Shown piece by piece: positions 44,877 through 55,735 of a stretch of DNA of 64,000 nucleotides (the first letter of the stretch is position 1; each line of letters starts with the position of its first letter). The stretch comes from Sorghum bicolor (Eukaryota; Streptophyta; Magnoliopsida; Poales; Poaceae), in NCBI RefSeq assembly GCF_000003195.3, contig NC_012878.2, forward strand, positions 43,111,821-43,175,820. The letters run 5' to 3'. Below the pieces are notes generated by a model that saw nothing but the letters and a program-made list of their open reading frames with translations, was not told where the DNA came from and ran no database searches. The translations under genes and the position numbers were made by a program.

Positions 44877-45400
44877 AAGCTTGTTGTAGTGTCTTAGTGT
44901 ATGAAAATTCTTTTGACTATAGTTATATCTATCCAGACACAATGTATACACAACAATCCTTCAAAGTTAGTAATACTTTCCCCTACAAATGGATAAACAA
45001 GAAATGGAGAGACAGTTTCTATGTAACTTCCATGGCAACTGCTGGAAGTAGATGGGCTGTTGTCGTGTCTCGTAATGCTGGATTTTATGATTAGGTAGTA
45101 TTTTTTCCACTTCATCAGTTCCTTCTCAGCATTTATTTTTATACTTAGCTTATGTGCAGCATATTTCTTATTGAACTATTGGCATTTACTTTCCATGTTG
45201 TTGAACTGGATTTCTTGTATCCCAGCGAGGGAATTTATAAAAGGTGGGATAGTGGTTACCGGATAACCGCAACTGCTGCAACTTTGGATTAGGCTGCTTT
45301 TATTTTAAGTGTACCACGGAGGCGACCTACAGATGAAACCCAAGAGACCGTGAGGACAACTACTTTCTCTAGTCAACATTTCTTCAGTTCATGTTACTCA
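44775..45400 (+). pseudogene. MUT9-like casein kinase fragment, copy 2 forward
   Basis: Same as the copy at 43139-43708, with VTSMATAGSRWAVVVSRNAG closer to the family consensus. The acceptor before VVELDFLYPSEG has lost its AG (TTTCCATG). This copy extends further than copy 1, through ETVRTTTFSSQHFF, the next part of the family C-terminus. It therefore carries sequence lost from the end of unit 1. Confidence 0.78.
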
Positions 45401-46425
45401 GGGTTTTTCAAATCACTTAGAATAGTACTATCGAGAGGGAGAAGGACACTGAGCAGTCACGATCCAAGTGCTATCCGAGGGAAAGAAAGAGGGCAACTCT
45501 GGTGTATCATGGCAGGCAGCCGATACGATGGTGGCGTGGCGGGCTAGATCACTGGAACTCGAGCGGAGTGTGCGCTGTGCTTATGAGCTTTTAAAAAAAT
45601 CAATTTAAATTAATTTAAATTTCATCCAAAATTTCCTAATTATCGGCACATGCCAAAAAAAATTCCTACCGAAAAAGAAAACCTTTTCACTCTGTCTTGG
45701 ACCCATAATATATCTAATTTGTACGACACCTGCCTTTAAGTCTGATTTTACCCTACCTGACTTTTAGTCTGATTTTATCCTACCTACGAGCCATTTCTAT
45801 TTTTGTGCATACCAACACAATGGCTCGTATGGACGTCATACGGATCCGTACGGACGGATGAGCTTAACAGTGAGATGCCTATTGGGAAGAGGTGTCGTTT
45901 CACAACAATAATATGACATACCAAAAGGCCAACACAGACTCAGGATACTTTCATGAGCTTTGGTTCTTTCAAAGTGAAAGACGGCTCACAAACCTATTTT
46001 CGAACGGACACTTGGTTGGGGAACCAACCATGCATTGAAGGATAAGTTCCCCTTGTTGTTTAACATTGTGAGGAGAAAGCAAGACTCAGTGACAAGAGTA
46101 CTAAGCATCCGTTCCCCTAAATATTTCCTTTCGCTGCAACCTAGTGGGTAGGAATTTAAGGGATTAGCATAGCCTTGACTGGTCAAGGGCTATTTGGTTA
46201 GATAGCCGTGACCGGCCAAGGGTGTAGTAATTGACCGGTCAAGTGTATAGTATGCGACCGGTCAAGGGCTATTTGGCTAGATAGCACTTGACTAGAATGG
46301 ATCTTGGCCGGAGCTGCCTCTCTCCCAGATCTCGCTCGGCCAACGACAATGATGAGAAGTAGGCAGAGGCGATGGTTGACGAAGAAGAGGCGGTGGAGGG
46401 GGCAACGGCTAGACAGCAGTCTATC
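45401..46425. other. Unassigned spacer with two small repeats
   Basis: No gene seen. Contains minisatellite block 2 (45727-45786). Near 46170-46290 are several GACCGGTCAAG words and two copies of AAGGGCTATTTGG followed by TAGATAGC. Confidence 0.5.
45727..45786. repeat. Minisatellite, GATTTTACCCTAC core (block 2)
   Basis: Two and a half units of the 27-bp repeat (CTGCCTTTAAGTCTGATTT). It separates the kinase-fragment block from the FDM/Ulp1 block. Confidence 0.82.
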
Positions 46426-46538
46426 TGTGAATCCTGAGATGAATCTTTTAAGTCTAGTTAGTCTATGATTGGATAATAATTGCTAAATAAAAACGAAAGT
46501 ACTACAATACCCCAAAAAAATCGGAACTAAACAAGGCC
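46426..46538. mobile_element. Half of a Tourist-like MITE
   Basis: Matches the reverse complement of the first 110 bp of the MITE at 25596-25839, ending GGAACTAAACAAGGCC. The other end is missing, so it is a truncated copy. Confidence 0.72.
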
Positions 46539-46754
46539 TGAGCTAGCATATATGCTTGTCGAGAGAGGGCACACGCATGTTGCCTCCTGATACCACCACT
46601 ATCTCTTCAATTGTGCAGCCTGTCAGACATAAAGGATGTAGACATGTCTTTTCATATGGTTTTGACCTCATCGCCGAGATGGCTCCAAGCTCGGTGCCAA
46701 GATCTGTGGCTCTGAGGTACCGACCACGTCAGCACCACCTAGGATGCCCTGCTG

Positions 46755-46922
46755 TGCAGTAACGCGCGTGGAATCCATCTAGTATCAATAAAATCTAACC
46801 CTTTCTCATATACTCCTAATTGTCGATAGTTAACATCCAAATTCAACCTAATTCCTCTTCGTACCTGCAGTGACGTGCGCAAAATCCATTTAGTATCAAT
46901 AAAATCTAACCCTTTCTCAAAA
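46755..46922. repeat. Direct repeat, 57 bp, spaced 112 bp
   Basis: TGCAGTAACGCGCGTGGAATC at 46755 and TGCAGTGACGTGCGCAAAATC at 46867 both run on into AGTATCAATAAAATCTAACC. Non-coding. Confidence 0.75.
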
Positions 46923-47366
46923 AAGAGTTGATCATGAAGATCAAGAGCAAAAAAAGGAAAACAAAGAGGTAGCATGGCTTCCACGACGACGACTCTGGGT
47001 CCAAGGTGGAAGATCTTGGCGTGCTCTGGCATTGTCCTCATAGATGCGAGCGGCGTGCAGCGATCACCTAGTGCTGCTGCCGGCCGGTGGTCGCTTCCAT
47101 GTCTTCAGCTTATCAGGATATCGGTGCAAAACATGTAAGTCCACTTCACCACTTCTGTTTAGGACTGGGTAATCTGAATAGTGAATGTGTACATGACTGC
47201 ATGTATGACTCCGCTTCACCACTTTGTGATAGGATGAAGTTGCAAACAGAAGCGGTGCAGACACCACCCCGGCCCCAGACGTACAGTTTAGTACTCTGCA
47301 TAGCCACATTTCTATTCTCTTAATGTAAACTTGCAGTTGTTTCTTTTACCTTTTTTTCTCAACCAG

Positions 47367-48409
47367 AAAGTTGCAAGTGTCAAGAAATTGACTTAAGATC
47401 CAAGGAGCAAGAGAAGGAAAAGGTGTGATGGTTTATTGCTTCATTGTACCATAATCTTGTATTATTACTTTTGTAAATCTTGGAATCTTGTGGTATTACT
47501 TCTGTAGCTTCATTGTATATTTGTGTTATTACTATTGCATTGAAAGAAGATTCTTGTAAATATCTTGTATTACCACTTCAACAATACATATTGATATGTA
47601 TTACCCTTCTTTTTGGGGCAGTATATCTATGAGTGTTACTATGTGAAAATGCAGTGGGAGAAAGAAGCTGCTTTAGAAATGATTCTAAGCTTACACAAAC
47701 AAGTGGCTAACCTCGCTGAGCAGCTGATGGAAAATGCCAATAAAATGGAAGGTATAGAGTCAATGAACACTGATCTCTTTATCACGGAAAGGAACAACAA
47801 CGAGGAGTTGCGACACGTTCGGAAGGAGCTGCTGGATGTAAGCTACCACGTTGATTGACCAGCTATTCGATATCATGTTCTGTTGTGCTGGTCTCAAATC
47901 AATGATGGAACCTGTCTCCTTTGCTTTGGCATCATATCTCATGCACATTCTCTTTCTGGTTTGTTAGATGCTTTGCAGGGTGAGGTTTTTGCGGTTGATG
48001 ATCGCCGTACTAATATACGTGTAAAGAAGATGGGCGAAATTGATTCCAAAGCATTAAGAGCAGCTTGGATGAAAAGGTTACCACAGGAGGCAGGTGAACT
48101 CAGTCCTACTCTCGTTTGTTCAAAGTGGCAACAAAAAATCCAAAACTCAGAATGGTACCCTTTCAAGATTGAAGTGGTGGATGAGAAACCGATGGTATGA
48201 CCTTTGATCACTTATTACAATTGCAATCTACTTATCTAGTGGTTTTTTTGACAGAAATCTTGTTATTTTTGACTCAGCGAATTCTTCAAGAGGACGATAA
48301 CATGCTCCAGCAGCTCAAAGCAGATCACGGTGAAGAGATTTATGGGTTGGTCACAAAGGCCCTGTGTGAGATCATCGAGTACAATGCTAGTGGCCGCTAC
48401 CCTACATAG
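47367..48409 (+). CDS. C-terminal half of an FDM/IDN2-like protein (coiled coil and XH domain)
   Basis: Four exons join in phase: 47367-47422 ([15 protein letters not shown]), 47655-47837 ([20 protein letters not shown], ending KELLD), 47979-48194 ([19 protein letters not shown], then [14 protein letters not shown]) and 48278-48409 ([20 protein letters not shown], ending GRYPT and TAG). All borders are GT-AG. The product of about 194 residues is a coiled coil followed by an XH domain. FDM/IDN2 proteins bind RNA in the RNA-directed DNA methylation pathway through an XS domain that precedes the coiled coil. No XS domain or zinc finger was seen upstream, so this is a 5'-truncated copy. It sits between kinase fragments and a Ulp1 relic, which suggests capture. 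Confidence 0.72.
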
Positions 48410-48628
48410 ATATTGTCTGCTGCTCCATGGCCTCATGGATTGCAACTCTGGAATCTCATAATGCAACATGCGATCATCTGGTACTTACATAGATATTGTC
48501 TGCTGCTCCATGGCCTCATGGATTGCAACTCTGGAATCTCATAAATGCAGCATGTGATCATCTGGTACTTACATAGATATTGTCTGCTGCTCCATGGCCT
48601 CATGGATTGCAACTCTGGAATTGCATAA
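48407..48628. repeat. Tandem repeat, 83/84-bp unit, 2.6 copies
   Basis: Units start at 48407, 48490 and 48574 with TAGATATTGTCTGCTGCTCC and are almost identical. The first begins at the FDM-like stop codon. Recent expansion is likely given the low divergence. Confidence 0.9.
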
Positions 48629-49038
48629 GAATGGGGCCTGGGTTAATGTGCTTTCGAGAGAGCAGACCCAAAAAGGAGATTTTTTAACTCGACCAAAAAG
48701 GAGAATATGTAATAAGTTTATTATAGTTCCACCAAACGCATAAATTGATGCATACCTGTCTTCAGGTCTCATCTTGTCAAATGTTGCTGGATCCCAAAAG
48801 GAGCAGGAAAGGTCCATGGATGACCCAAGCACAACAAGTTACCATTTACCAGTGCTTTACTTCTGCACATCGTTGTTCATGTGCTAGGCCAGAAAAATGC
48901 CAGCTTTCTTGATAAGCGTATGCTGCCATGTGTTTTCTTGCTTGATATGAATCATGCTGTGCTTTTCATCTAATGTGTTATTGATTTGATATTTTATTTG
49001 CAGCTAACTTAGCTAAGTAAATCTGATTTTTTTTGCAG
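48629..49038. other. Spacer before the Ulp1-like relic
   Basis: AT-rich, no coding signal until a T-rich tract and GCAG acceptor at 49038. A first exon of the next gene may be here but is not recognisable. Confidence 0.4.
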
Positions 49039-52000
49039 AACCCTGAAGAGAAGAGTCCTACAAAGAAGAAGAAGAGCCCTACTATAGGTTTGCGCTGTTC
49101 ACCTAAGGACATACATGAAGCTACAACACTTCTAGAAGAGAATACGAAGAATGTATTGCAAGATTGTGGTTTTGGTGACTTGTTACATATCCTTCTTACG
49201 AGGTGTTTCTCTGTGGAGAGAATCTTGTTTATGATCACAAAATGCGACGTCAGCTCTCAGGATGAATCTTTCACAATTGTTTTCTGTGAAGAAAACAAAA
49301 TAAAGGTCACACCTAAGAAAGTAAAACATGTGTTTGGTATACCTGATGGTACCCCTCATGAAGATCCAGCAATGAACGCCCCTCATGAAGATCCAGGAAT
49401 GAACAATGAAGATCCAGCAATGAACAACGAGAACTGGAACAGGAAGTGGGAAGGAGTTTTGGAAGCTGCTGAAAAGTGAAGGGTACGACATAGAGCGTAC
49501 AGAAGTTCAAAGCGGGAAAACTGTAGTTAAAAAAGAGATCAATGTCTAGGTTTCAAAAGGGTACATAAAAGATGTCATAGATGATAAGCATGAGCAAGCC
49601 CGTGCTTTCTTATACATTGTGTTATTCAAGATTCTTTTACACACTACAAGCAATTTACTCTTAAGCCAGCACGTGGGGCTGTGCTCAGACTTGGCTTGGG
49701 TGAAAAAATTTAACTGGTGCAGATATGTTTGTCAAGATATGAAAAATAAAATCGCTGCCCATCAAAAGGATATGTGCAGATCAAAGATTGATGGGTGCAT
49801 GCTTCTACTCATTGTAAGTGATGATCTTTAAAACAATTTCTTTTATGAACTTGATAAAAATTGTGCTTTGACTGATTGTGCTACTTGACAGCTGTGTTTC
49901 ATCGAAACAATACCTATAGAACCGCTGGTTGAACCTCCACTAGTACAACCGTCGACACTCATCAGACTGTATGATGACAAATAAGTTGAGAAAATGCTAG
50001 CAGATCTTAAGGATATACAAGAGATCAGAAAAGCGGTAATTTTGTTAAGTAATTGCTAAGCTCCTCACTGAATTCCTCTCAAAATATTAAAATTTTTTGT
50101 CTTTAAATTGGTGGCATTTCAGGTTGCCAAGTACGAGCCAGCTTCCAGGAAGCAAGAGGCTAGGACAATTCGGGTTCCACAGCGAAAAGGAACTTCCAAA
50201 AACAAGCAGGTTAGGACAAATCCCTAGTTTGGATCGTTTATAGATCCATTAAAATCAATGCTATCAATCATTTTTCTATTCCCTTGGCCTTTCAGGTTTT
50301 AGGACAGCAAATTGGATTCCTACCTATGGAGGATCTGATCAAAGATTGTGAGGTTGATGAGGACGAGAGGGGTGTTCTTTCGAGAGAATTAAAGAAGAGG
50401 ATTAAGGATGGTGAAGCCAGGGTAAAATAAAAACTTGACGAAATAAGGGATGAAACTAATGAAGATTTGAAGGTCATTGTTGCAGACCATTCAAAATGGT
50501 CTCAGCTGTACAAGGAGATCAAATACAAGGCAGTCCAAGTTCCTGACAAGAAAATAAAAAGAAGTTGACCAAAACTTTTGTAGTGCAAATACATAGCATT
50601 CAGATGTCAGAGTACACGTTTGTGAATACTTTCAAACCAGGTGGTTGGTTGTGCGATGACGTCCTAGAGATTTTCAGGTTAATATGACAGGAATCATGGA
50701 AAGACATTATTATGCTTTCTAGGGGTGCTGTGGAAAGTGCCAATAACCAATATCACTACTACTTCCTATATATGTTGTTCAGTGATCAACTTTCACAATG
50801 CTTTTTTTTCTAGGAGGAATTGTTAGGGGTGGATAAGAGATGTGGTTTTCTCAAAAGAGAATTCAACGACTATTACCCAAAGGGGCCAGCGAAAACAGTT
50901 TGTACCTTTTTCCAATTCTATTTAATATGGCAGTAGCTTTTTAGGATCTTATGATGTGGGCTAGTTGGACAAAATTGGCCCATTATGCCATAACCATCAA
51001 TAATTTGATTCATTCTTTTTTTTGCAAATTTTTGTCCCATTATGTAGATCTGAGCACTGGTCCTTGGTTGTGGTGGAACCTGATTCAAATCTTATAACTG
51101 TACTTGATTCCTTGTATGACTTGGAGCATACCAAAATTCGTCATGAAGAACTGGTTTGATATTTTCAACATCAAATGCCTTGCAAAGAAAATATATGATA
51201 CTGTTTTGTTACACCCTAAGCTGCCGCAACTGATCCATTGCACTCTTGCAGATAACTAAACTGAAAGGCTTTCTTTCTTCAAGGAGCCTAGATTGTACTG
51301 AGTATAAATCTTCAATACCAACTGTTTTGAAGCAAGATAACTTGTAAATTTTCAGCTATTTCCTAATGTCGTACTTTATCAAGTTATTTGCTAATTTCAC
51401 ACCTCAACTCGTGCTCATGTTCTTATTTCTGCAGTGATGATTGTGGTTATCATGTGATTGGATGGAGACTACAAAGAAATTGGCAAGGTCAGTGCTGCCT
51501 TTTCTGGGCAGCTCTTATCATATTTCTCTTGTACATTAGATTCTATTGTTTGTGCTCATTGTTGATAGAAATGCTGGACGATATCCTCATTTGCCACTAA
51601 CAGACTGCATGGTTCCTCCTTGAGCATAAAGATAATGAGCTCAGAGGAACATTTAAATGCATGCGTCCATTGGAAGATGAAGATGCAAGAGAGAAAAAGA
51701 AACCGAAGGTTGGGGAAAAGAAACTGAAGGTTGCATCGAAGGATGACAAGAAACTGAAGGTTGAGGTTGACAATGATAGGGAACTGAAGGTTGGGGACAA
51801 GAAACCGAAGGTTGAGGTTGAAAAGGATGAGGGGACATCAGGTGGGCAAAACTCAGATGATGGGGATGAGGACAGAGAGAGAGAAGATGACAAGGGGACA
51901 TCAACAAAGACATGCAACAGAGCAGCAAGAAATTCCAGGATAAATAAGGCATTGGAGGGAAGACCTATCTATAAGGCGTTGCAAGCTTCTATAAGGAAAG

Positions 52001-53157
52001 CCATGGTATACAAAGGAGACTACTCATTGGTCTCTCCTTTCGATAAAGCAGATACTTGGACCCAAAACGTGGTTGATGAACAATTGGCATTGCAACTCTG
52101 GGAAAAGATAATTGACAAAGAAGAATACAAGAGGTACATTCTTTACTTGTAGATGTTGCTTTTAGTTCAGTAGTTCTTGAAACTTTCACTGATAATGATT
52201 TATTTCCATTTCCAACATGAGTGTTGTTTTCATGAGTCTTCATAGCAAAGTAGTGACTGATTCTTGGAAGCTTTCAGGGTCTGATATTTCCGAAGTCTAT
52301 GGAAAGGGAGGTTCCTTTGATGATACAGTGATGTCGATGTATGTAAGCTGTCTCATTGATGATGAAAGTTGTCATGGACCAAATACTGTGGGTTACATGA
52401 TCTTCCTGAATCCTAAAATTTTTATAAGTGAAAATTTTGTGTGCACATTTAATTTGTTTTTATCCTCATTGATCTTTTTTTCTATGCACTTATAATGTTG
52501 CTTTTATTTTCTCGTCATAGGAATTGCTATTTACTCCGAATGAAGATTACGAAATTGATTCAGTTGTTGAAGAACTGAAACAATAATACAGTGTTGAACA
52601 AATTTTGAAAGCCAAGCATGTAAGTATTTTGCTTATATTGCTGTTGCATATTTCGAAAGCCAGACATGTACTTTTGAAAGCTAGACATGTAGTTGATTTC
52701 TTACACAATATCATGGTTATTTTTTGCATAGATTCTCTTGCCCGTCTACGCTAAGTTACGCTGGACAATATACGTCGTCAACAGAAGTTATTGACAAATT
52801 GATGTGTTGGACTCCGGGTCCTCAGCAATAGATAAGAAGACTTCATGGCATAAAAATGTAGCCTCTAAGATAAGGTTGAGGCTGGGTGAAGCTATTTTGA
52901 TGTTCACAAAGGGCAAGTTTAACTTCTCAGATTGGAGCATGCCAATTATACGTAGTCTCCCTCATGAAGACAGTAATGGCAACATGTTCTTTGTGATGAT
53001 GTTCTTGAAGCATTATAATCCAGATACTCATAAGGTGGCGTTTTGGGACTTGAAAAAGGAAAATCTTAGTTGTAAGATTCTCTGGTACTTAATCAGTCAC
53101 AAGTTGAATGGATCACATAATTCACTACCTGAGGGTATCAGCAACCTGATATGATGA
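49039..53157 (+). pseudogene. Ulp1-like (C48) cysteine protease gene, decayed
   Basis: Many exon-like blocks. 49039-49478: RCSPKDIHEATTLLEE, then VKHVFGIPDG and a PHEDPAMN repeat. 49500-49815: KKFNWCRYVCQDMKNKI. Blocks near 49889, 50123, 50297 and 50581 follow (GGWLCDDVLEIF in the last). 51048-51152 reads EHWSLVVVEPDSNLITVLDS and 51425 reads DDCGYHVIGW, giving the His, Asp and Cys of a Ulp1-type triad. A charged block with KKLKV repeats (51601-52135) is followed by a second, weaker protease-like part (52740-53154: WTIYVVNRSY, VLDSG, FFVMMFLKHYNP). Lesions: frame change at 49475, TAG near 49545, TAA near 49981, TAA near 52584, TGA/TAA near 52795. Such genes in grasses often ride in Mutator-like elements. 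Confidence 0.6.
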
Positions 53158-53397
53158 ACAATTGTGTGTAATAGGTGCATGGATGGACATGCAATGGTTT
53201 TTATGGTCCTTAGTCAGGCATGAATGGACAATTGGTCTGAGAACCGCATCTATACTTTCAAAAAACTCTTTAGTTGTAAATTTGGTGATGCGTTTTATGT
53301 TAACGCATTCTATTTAAAGCTGCATTCTATTTAAAGCATTGAAACAGGCAAGCAGGCAGGAGTAGCCATGCAATAGTTTGGCATGCATCAGGTTACC
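53158..53397. other. 3' flank of the Ulp1-like relic
   Basis: AT-rich, with a short direct repeat TTCTATTTAAAGC (53308, 53325). No gene seen. Confidence 0.4.
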
Positions 53398-54265
53398 TTA
53401 GTTTACCAACCTAGGAGGATGATTTTAGCCTACTTGCCTTTAAGGCTGATTTTACCCTACGTGCCTTTACTCCTGATTTTACCGTACCTACCTTTAAGGC
53501 TGCTTTTACCTACATGGAAGGGTTGAGGCCTTGAGGGGACCCTACCCTACCCCAATTTTACCGTACCTACCTTTAAGGATGATTTTACCCTACCTGCCTT
53601 TAAGGCTGCTTTTATCGTACCCCCCTTTAGCCTGATTTTACCCTACATGGAAGGGTATAGGGGTTTGGGATTTTGGGATTACGGCTTTAGGGATAGGGTA
53701 AAATAGGATAAAAGGGAGGTAGGGTAAATAGGATAATGCCTAGAGGGAGGTGGTAAATAGGATAATACCTAGAGGGAGATAGGGTAATACAAGATAAAAT
53801 GGAGGTTAGATGGGGTGAACAGGGTAAAAGAATGATTTTACCCTACCCACCTTTATCCTGATTTTACCCTACCTGCCTTTCAGGATAATTTTACCCTACC
53901 CCCTTTAGCCTTATTTTACCCTACATGGAAGGGTTTAGGGTTGTGGGGGACCCTACCTGCCTTTGCTGATTTTACCCTACCTGCCTTTGCTGATTTTACC
54001 CTACCTGCCATTACTCCTGATTTTACTGTACCTGCCTTTAAGGTTGCTTTTACCCTACATGGGTTTAGGGTTGAGGGGACCCTACCCTACCCTGATTTTA
54101 CCCTACATCTCTTTAAGGCTGATTTTACCCTACTTGTCTTTAAGGATGATTTTACCCTACCCCCTTTAGCCTAATTTTACCCTACATGGAGGTCAGGTAA
54201 ACAGGATACCTAGATGGAGATAGGGTAAAATAGGGTAAAATGGATGTAATATGGGGTGAACAGGG
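53398..54265. repeat. Minisatellite, GATTTTACCCTAC core (block 3, largest)
   Basis: Dozens of 26-28-bp units (TGCCTTTAAGGCTGATTTT then ACCCTAC). They are organised into longer blocks, each closed by CTACATGGAAGGGTTTAGGG. Orientation flips at about 53685-53835 and again near 54185-54265 (TAGGGTAAAATAGG). CCCTACCC and TTTAGGGTT words resemble, but are not, the plant telomere repeat TTTAGGG. Open frames here are repeat products. Confidence 0.88.
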
Positions 54266-54497
54266 TAAAATGGAGATCTTAGACGAATTGGACACCAAAA
54301 CCATGACTTGTTGATGAAACAAGGATTGTACCTAAAGTTCACTGCAGACATATTGTTGGCAAATCTTAACGCACACTGGCTAAAGTAAGATGTGACAAGT
54401 ATCTAGAAATGGTGGCGCCTAACCAGCACTACTTAAATGCAAGCCTGAGCTGTTACTAGGATAGGGTGTCAGGCTACCCTGAGCAACGGCTCCAGAA
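54266..54497. other. Spacer with a degenerate primer binding site
   Basis: Near 54484-54500 the sequence CAACGGCTCCAGAAATGC resembles, with changes, the AACGGCGCCAAAAATGC found at 55722, the primer binding site side of an LTR. No gene. Confidence 0.4.
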
Positions 54498-55700
54498 ATG
54501 CTAAGCAACGCTAAACTCTAGCGGTGATGCAAGACGTACCAAAGGTAACTCTACAAGCGCACAAGTACCGTTGTAGCACTTCAACTGTGATGAGTATCCG
54601 CGGTGTCGTAATTTATAGTTCGCTCATGGGAAGCGGACTAAGACTCTCTTACTAAATATATGGATGGATATCCATGGTTTGTGTCTACTTAATCTAAGTT
54701 CACTAGTGCTAATAGGGGGGGTAAGAATAGCAAGATAGAATAATAGATAAGTCAGATAAAGGTAAGTAAAGAAAACTGGTAGTGAGCTAGCTAGGTGGGA
54801 GGACAACGAGTGAGTAAGGACTCCTATGTATCTAACTCTACTTTTGTGTTCTAATCCTGATCAATGTAAATGACTCAACTAGACTAGTATCCATATAGTC
54901 TTGTGTGGTGGAACTCGACTGCAATAGGAGGACAAAACTCCTATCCAAGTGGACTTTTGTCTTATGGGCGCCTACAGACTGTACCCGACGTGAATAGAAC
55001 CTACTGGGAAGCAGAGGCCTATCACGCTTCGCCGCCGCCCGCTAACACGTTTGATATGGTGGTGTCCACTAATAAGTGCTAGCCTAAGCACCTCGCTTAC
55101 ACTAGTTGTATAACTTCAACTATCACGTAAATAGCCAAAGCCCCTAATGGTAGTGAAACACACACAAGGTGTTGAAGACACTAATCTAACTAAGGCAGCT
55201 ACACTAATAAGACTAAGGCACAACACTACTACAAGTATAGTAATGCACTAAGCAATACTCAAAGTAAAGACTTGAAGTAAATACTTAGTAAAGTAAAGAA
55301 AGACTATATTGATATAAAGAATGTAATACAAGAGAAAAGGTACAAGAGCTATACCAGACTCTCTAGAAGACAGCTTCGGAGACCCAAGCTTCGCTCGAAT
55401 CGACTCTAACTCCCACTCTAGACTAGACTACACTACACTTGATCTCCCAAGTGGGATTTGGAAATGGAAATGAGAGATGGAAGATGTCTTGGGAAGGTGG
55501 AGGACCCCTCCTTATATAGGGGTGAGAGAGGGGGTGCCACGTCAGCGATCCGCGTGCTCCTTCCTTCTCCACCCTTGGATGCACCGACCTCCCAACCGCC
55601 TTAGATGGACAGTTGAAGCTTTACCACACATGGTGAATGTGAGGAAGGTCGGTGGGAGTGAACCGATGTTGCGCATTCTTAACGTCACTACCAAAAGTAG
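54498..55700 (-). repeat. LTR-like relic, truncated
   Basis: Mirrors the layout of the LTR at 55736-57297: a TGCTAAG start after a degenerate primer binding site, CTACAAGCGCAC about 65 bp in, and a minus-strand TATA box (CTATATAAGGAGG near 55510-55522). Its far (U3) end is lost next to the following primer binding site. It is probably a related element's LTR cut by recombination. Confidence 0.5.
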
Positions 55701-55718
55701 ACTTAGTTTTCTAATTCT

Positions 55719-55735
55719 GATAACGGCGCCAAAAA
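55719..55735 (-). promoter_or_regulatory. Primer binding site, tRNA-Asp type
   Basis: The minus strand reads TTTTTGGCGCCGTTATCAG directly after the LTR end. TGGCGCCGTT is the Athila-type site complementary to the 3' end of tRNA-Asp. Confidence 0.72.

Larger units (their letters stand above)
42077..45341. repeat. 1.63-kb tandem duplication carrying kinase gene fragments
   Basis: Unit 1 is 42077-43706, unit 2 is 43707-45341. Both start TACAGTGCAC and end GATGAAACC(C). They are closely similar throughout, with small indels. Each unit holds a minus-strand kinase fragment, a spacer and a plus-strand kinase fragment, so each is itself an inverted repeat. Confidence 0.88.

Noticed and set aside
46556..47041. 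Short frames and a possible ATG near 46976 upstream of the FDM-like exons
   Set aside because: No XS domain, zinc finger or other recognisable motif, and no splice path into the FDM exons was found.
53941..54174. Frame reading repeated TLPAFADF and YLPLL units
   Set aside because: A product of the minisatellite with a unit length near a multiple of three.
53398..54265. Interstitial telomere array
   Set aside because: Words such as TTTAGGG and CCCTACCC occur, but the unit is 26-28 bp with a different core; true telomere repeats are not tandem here.
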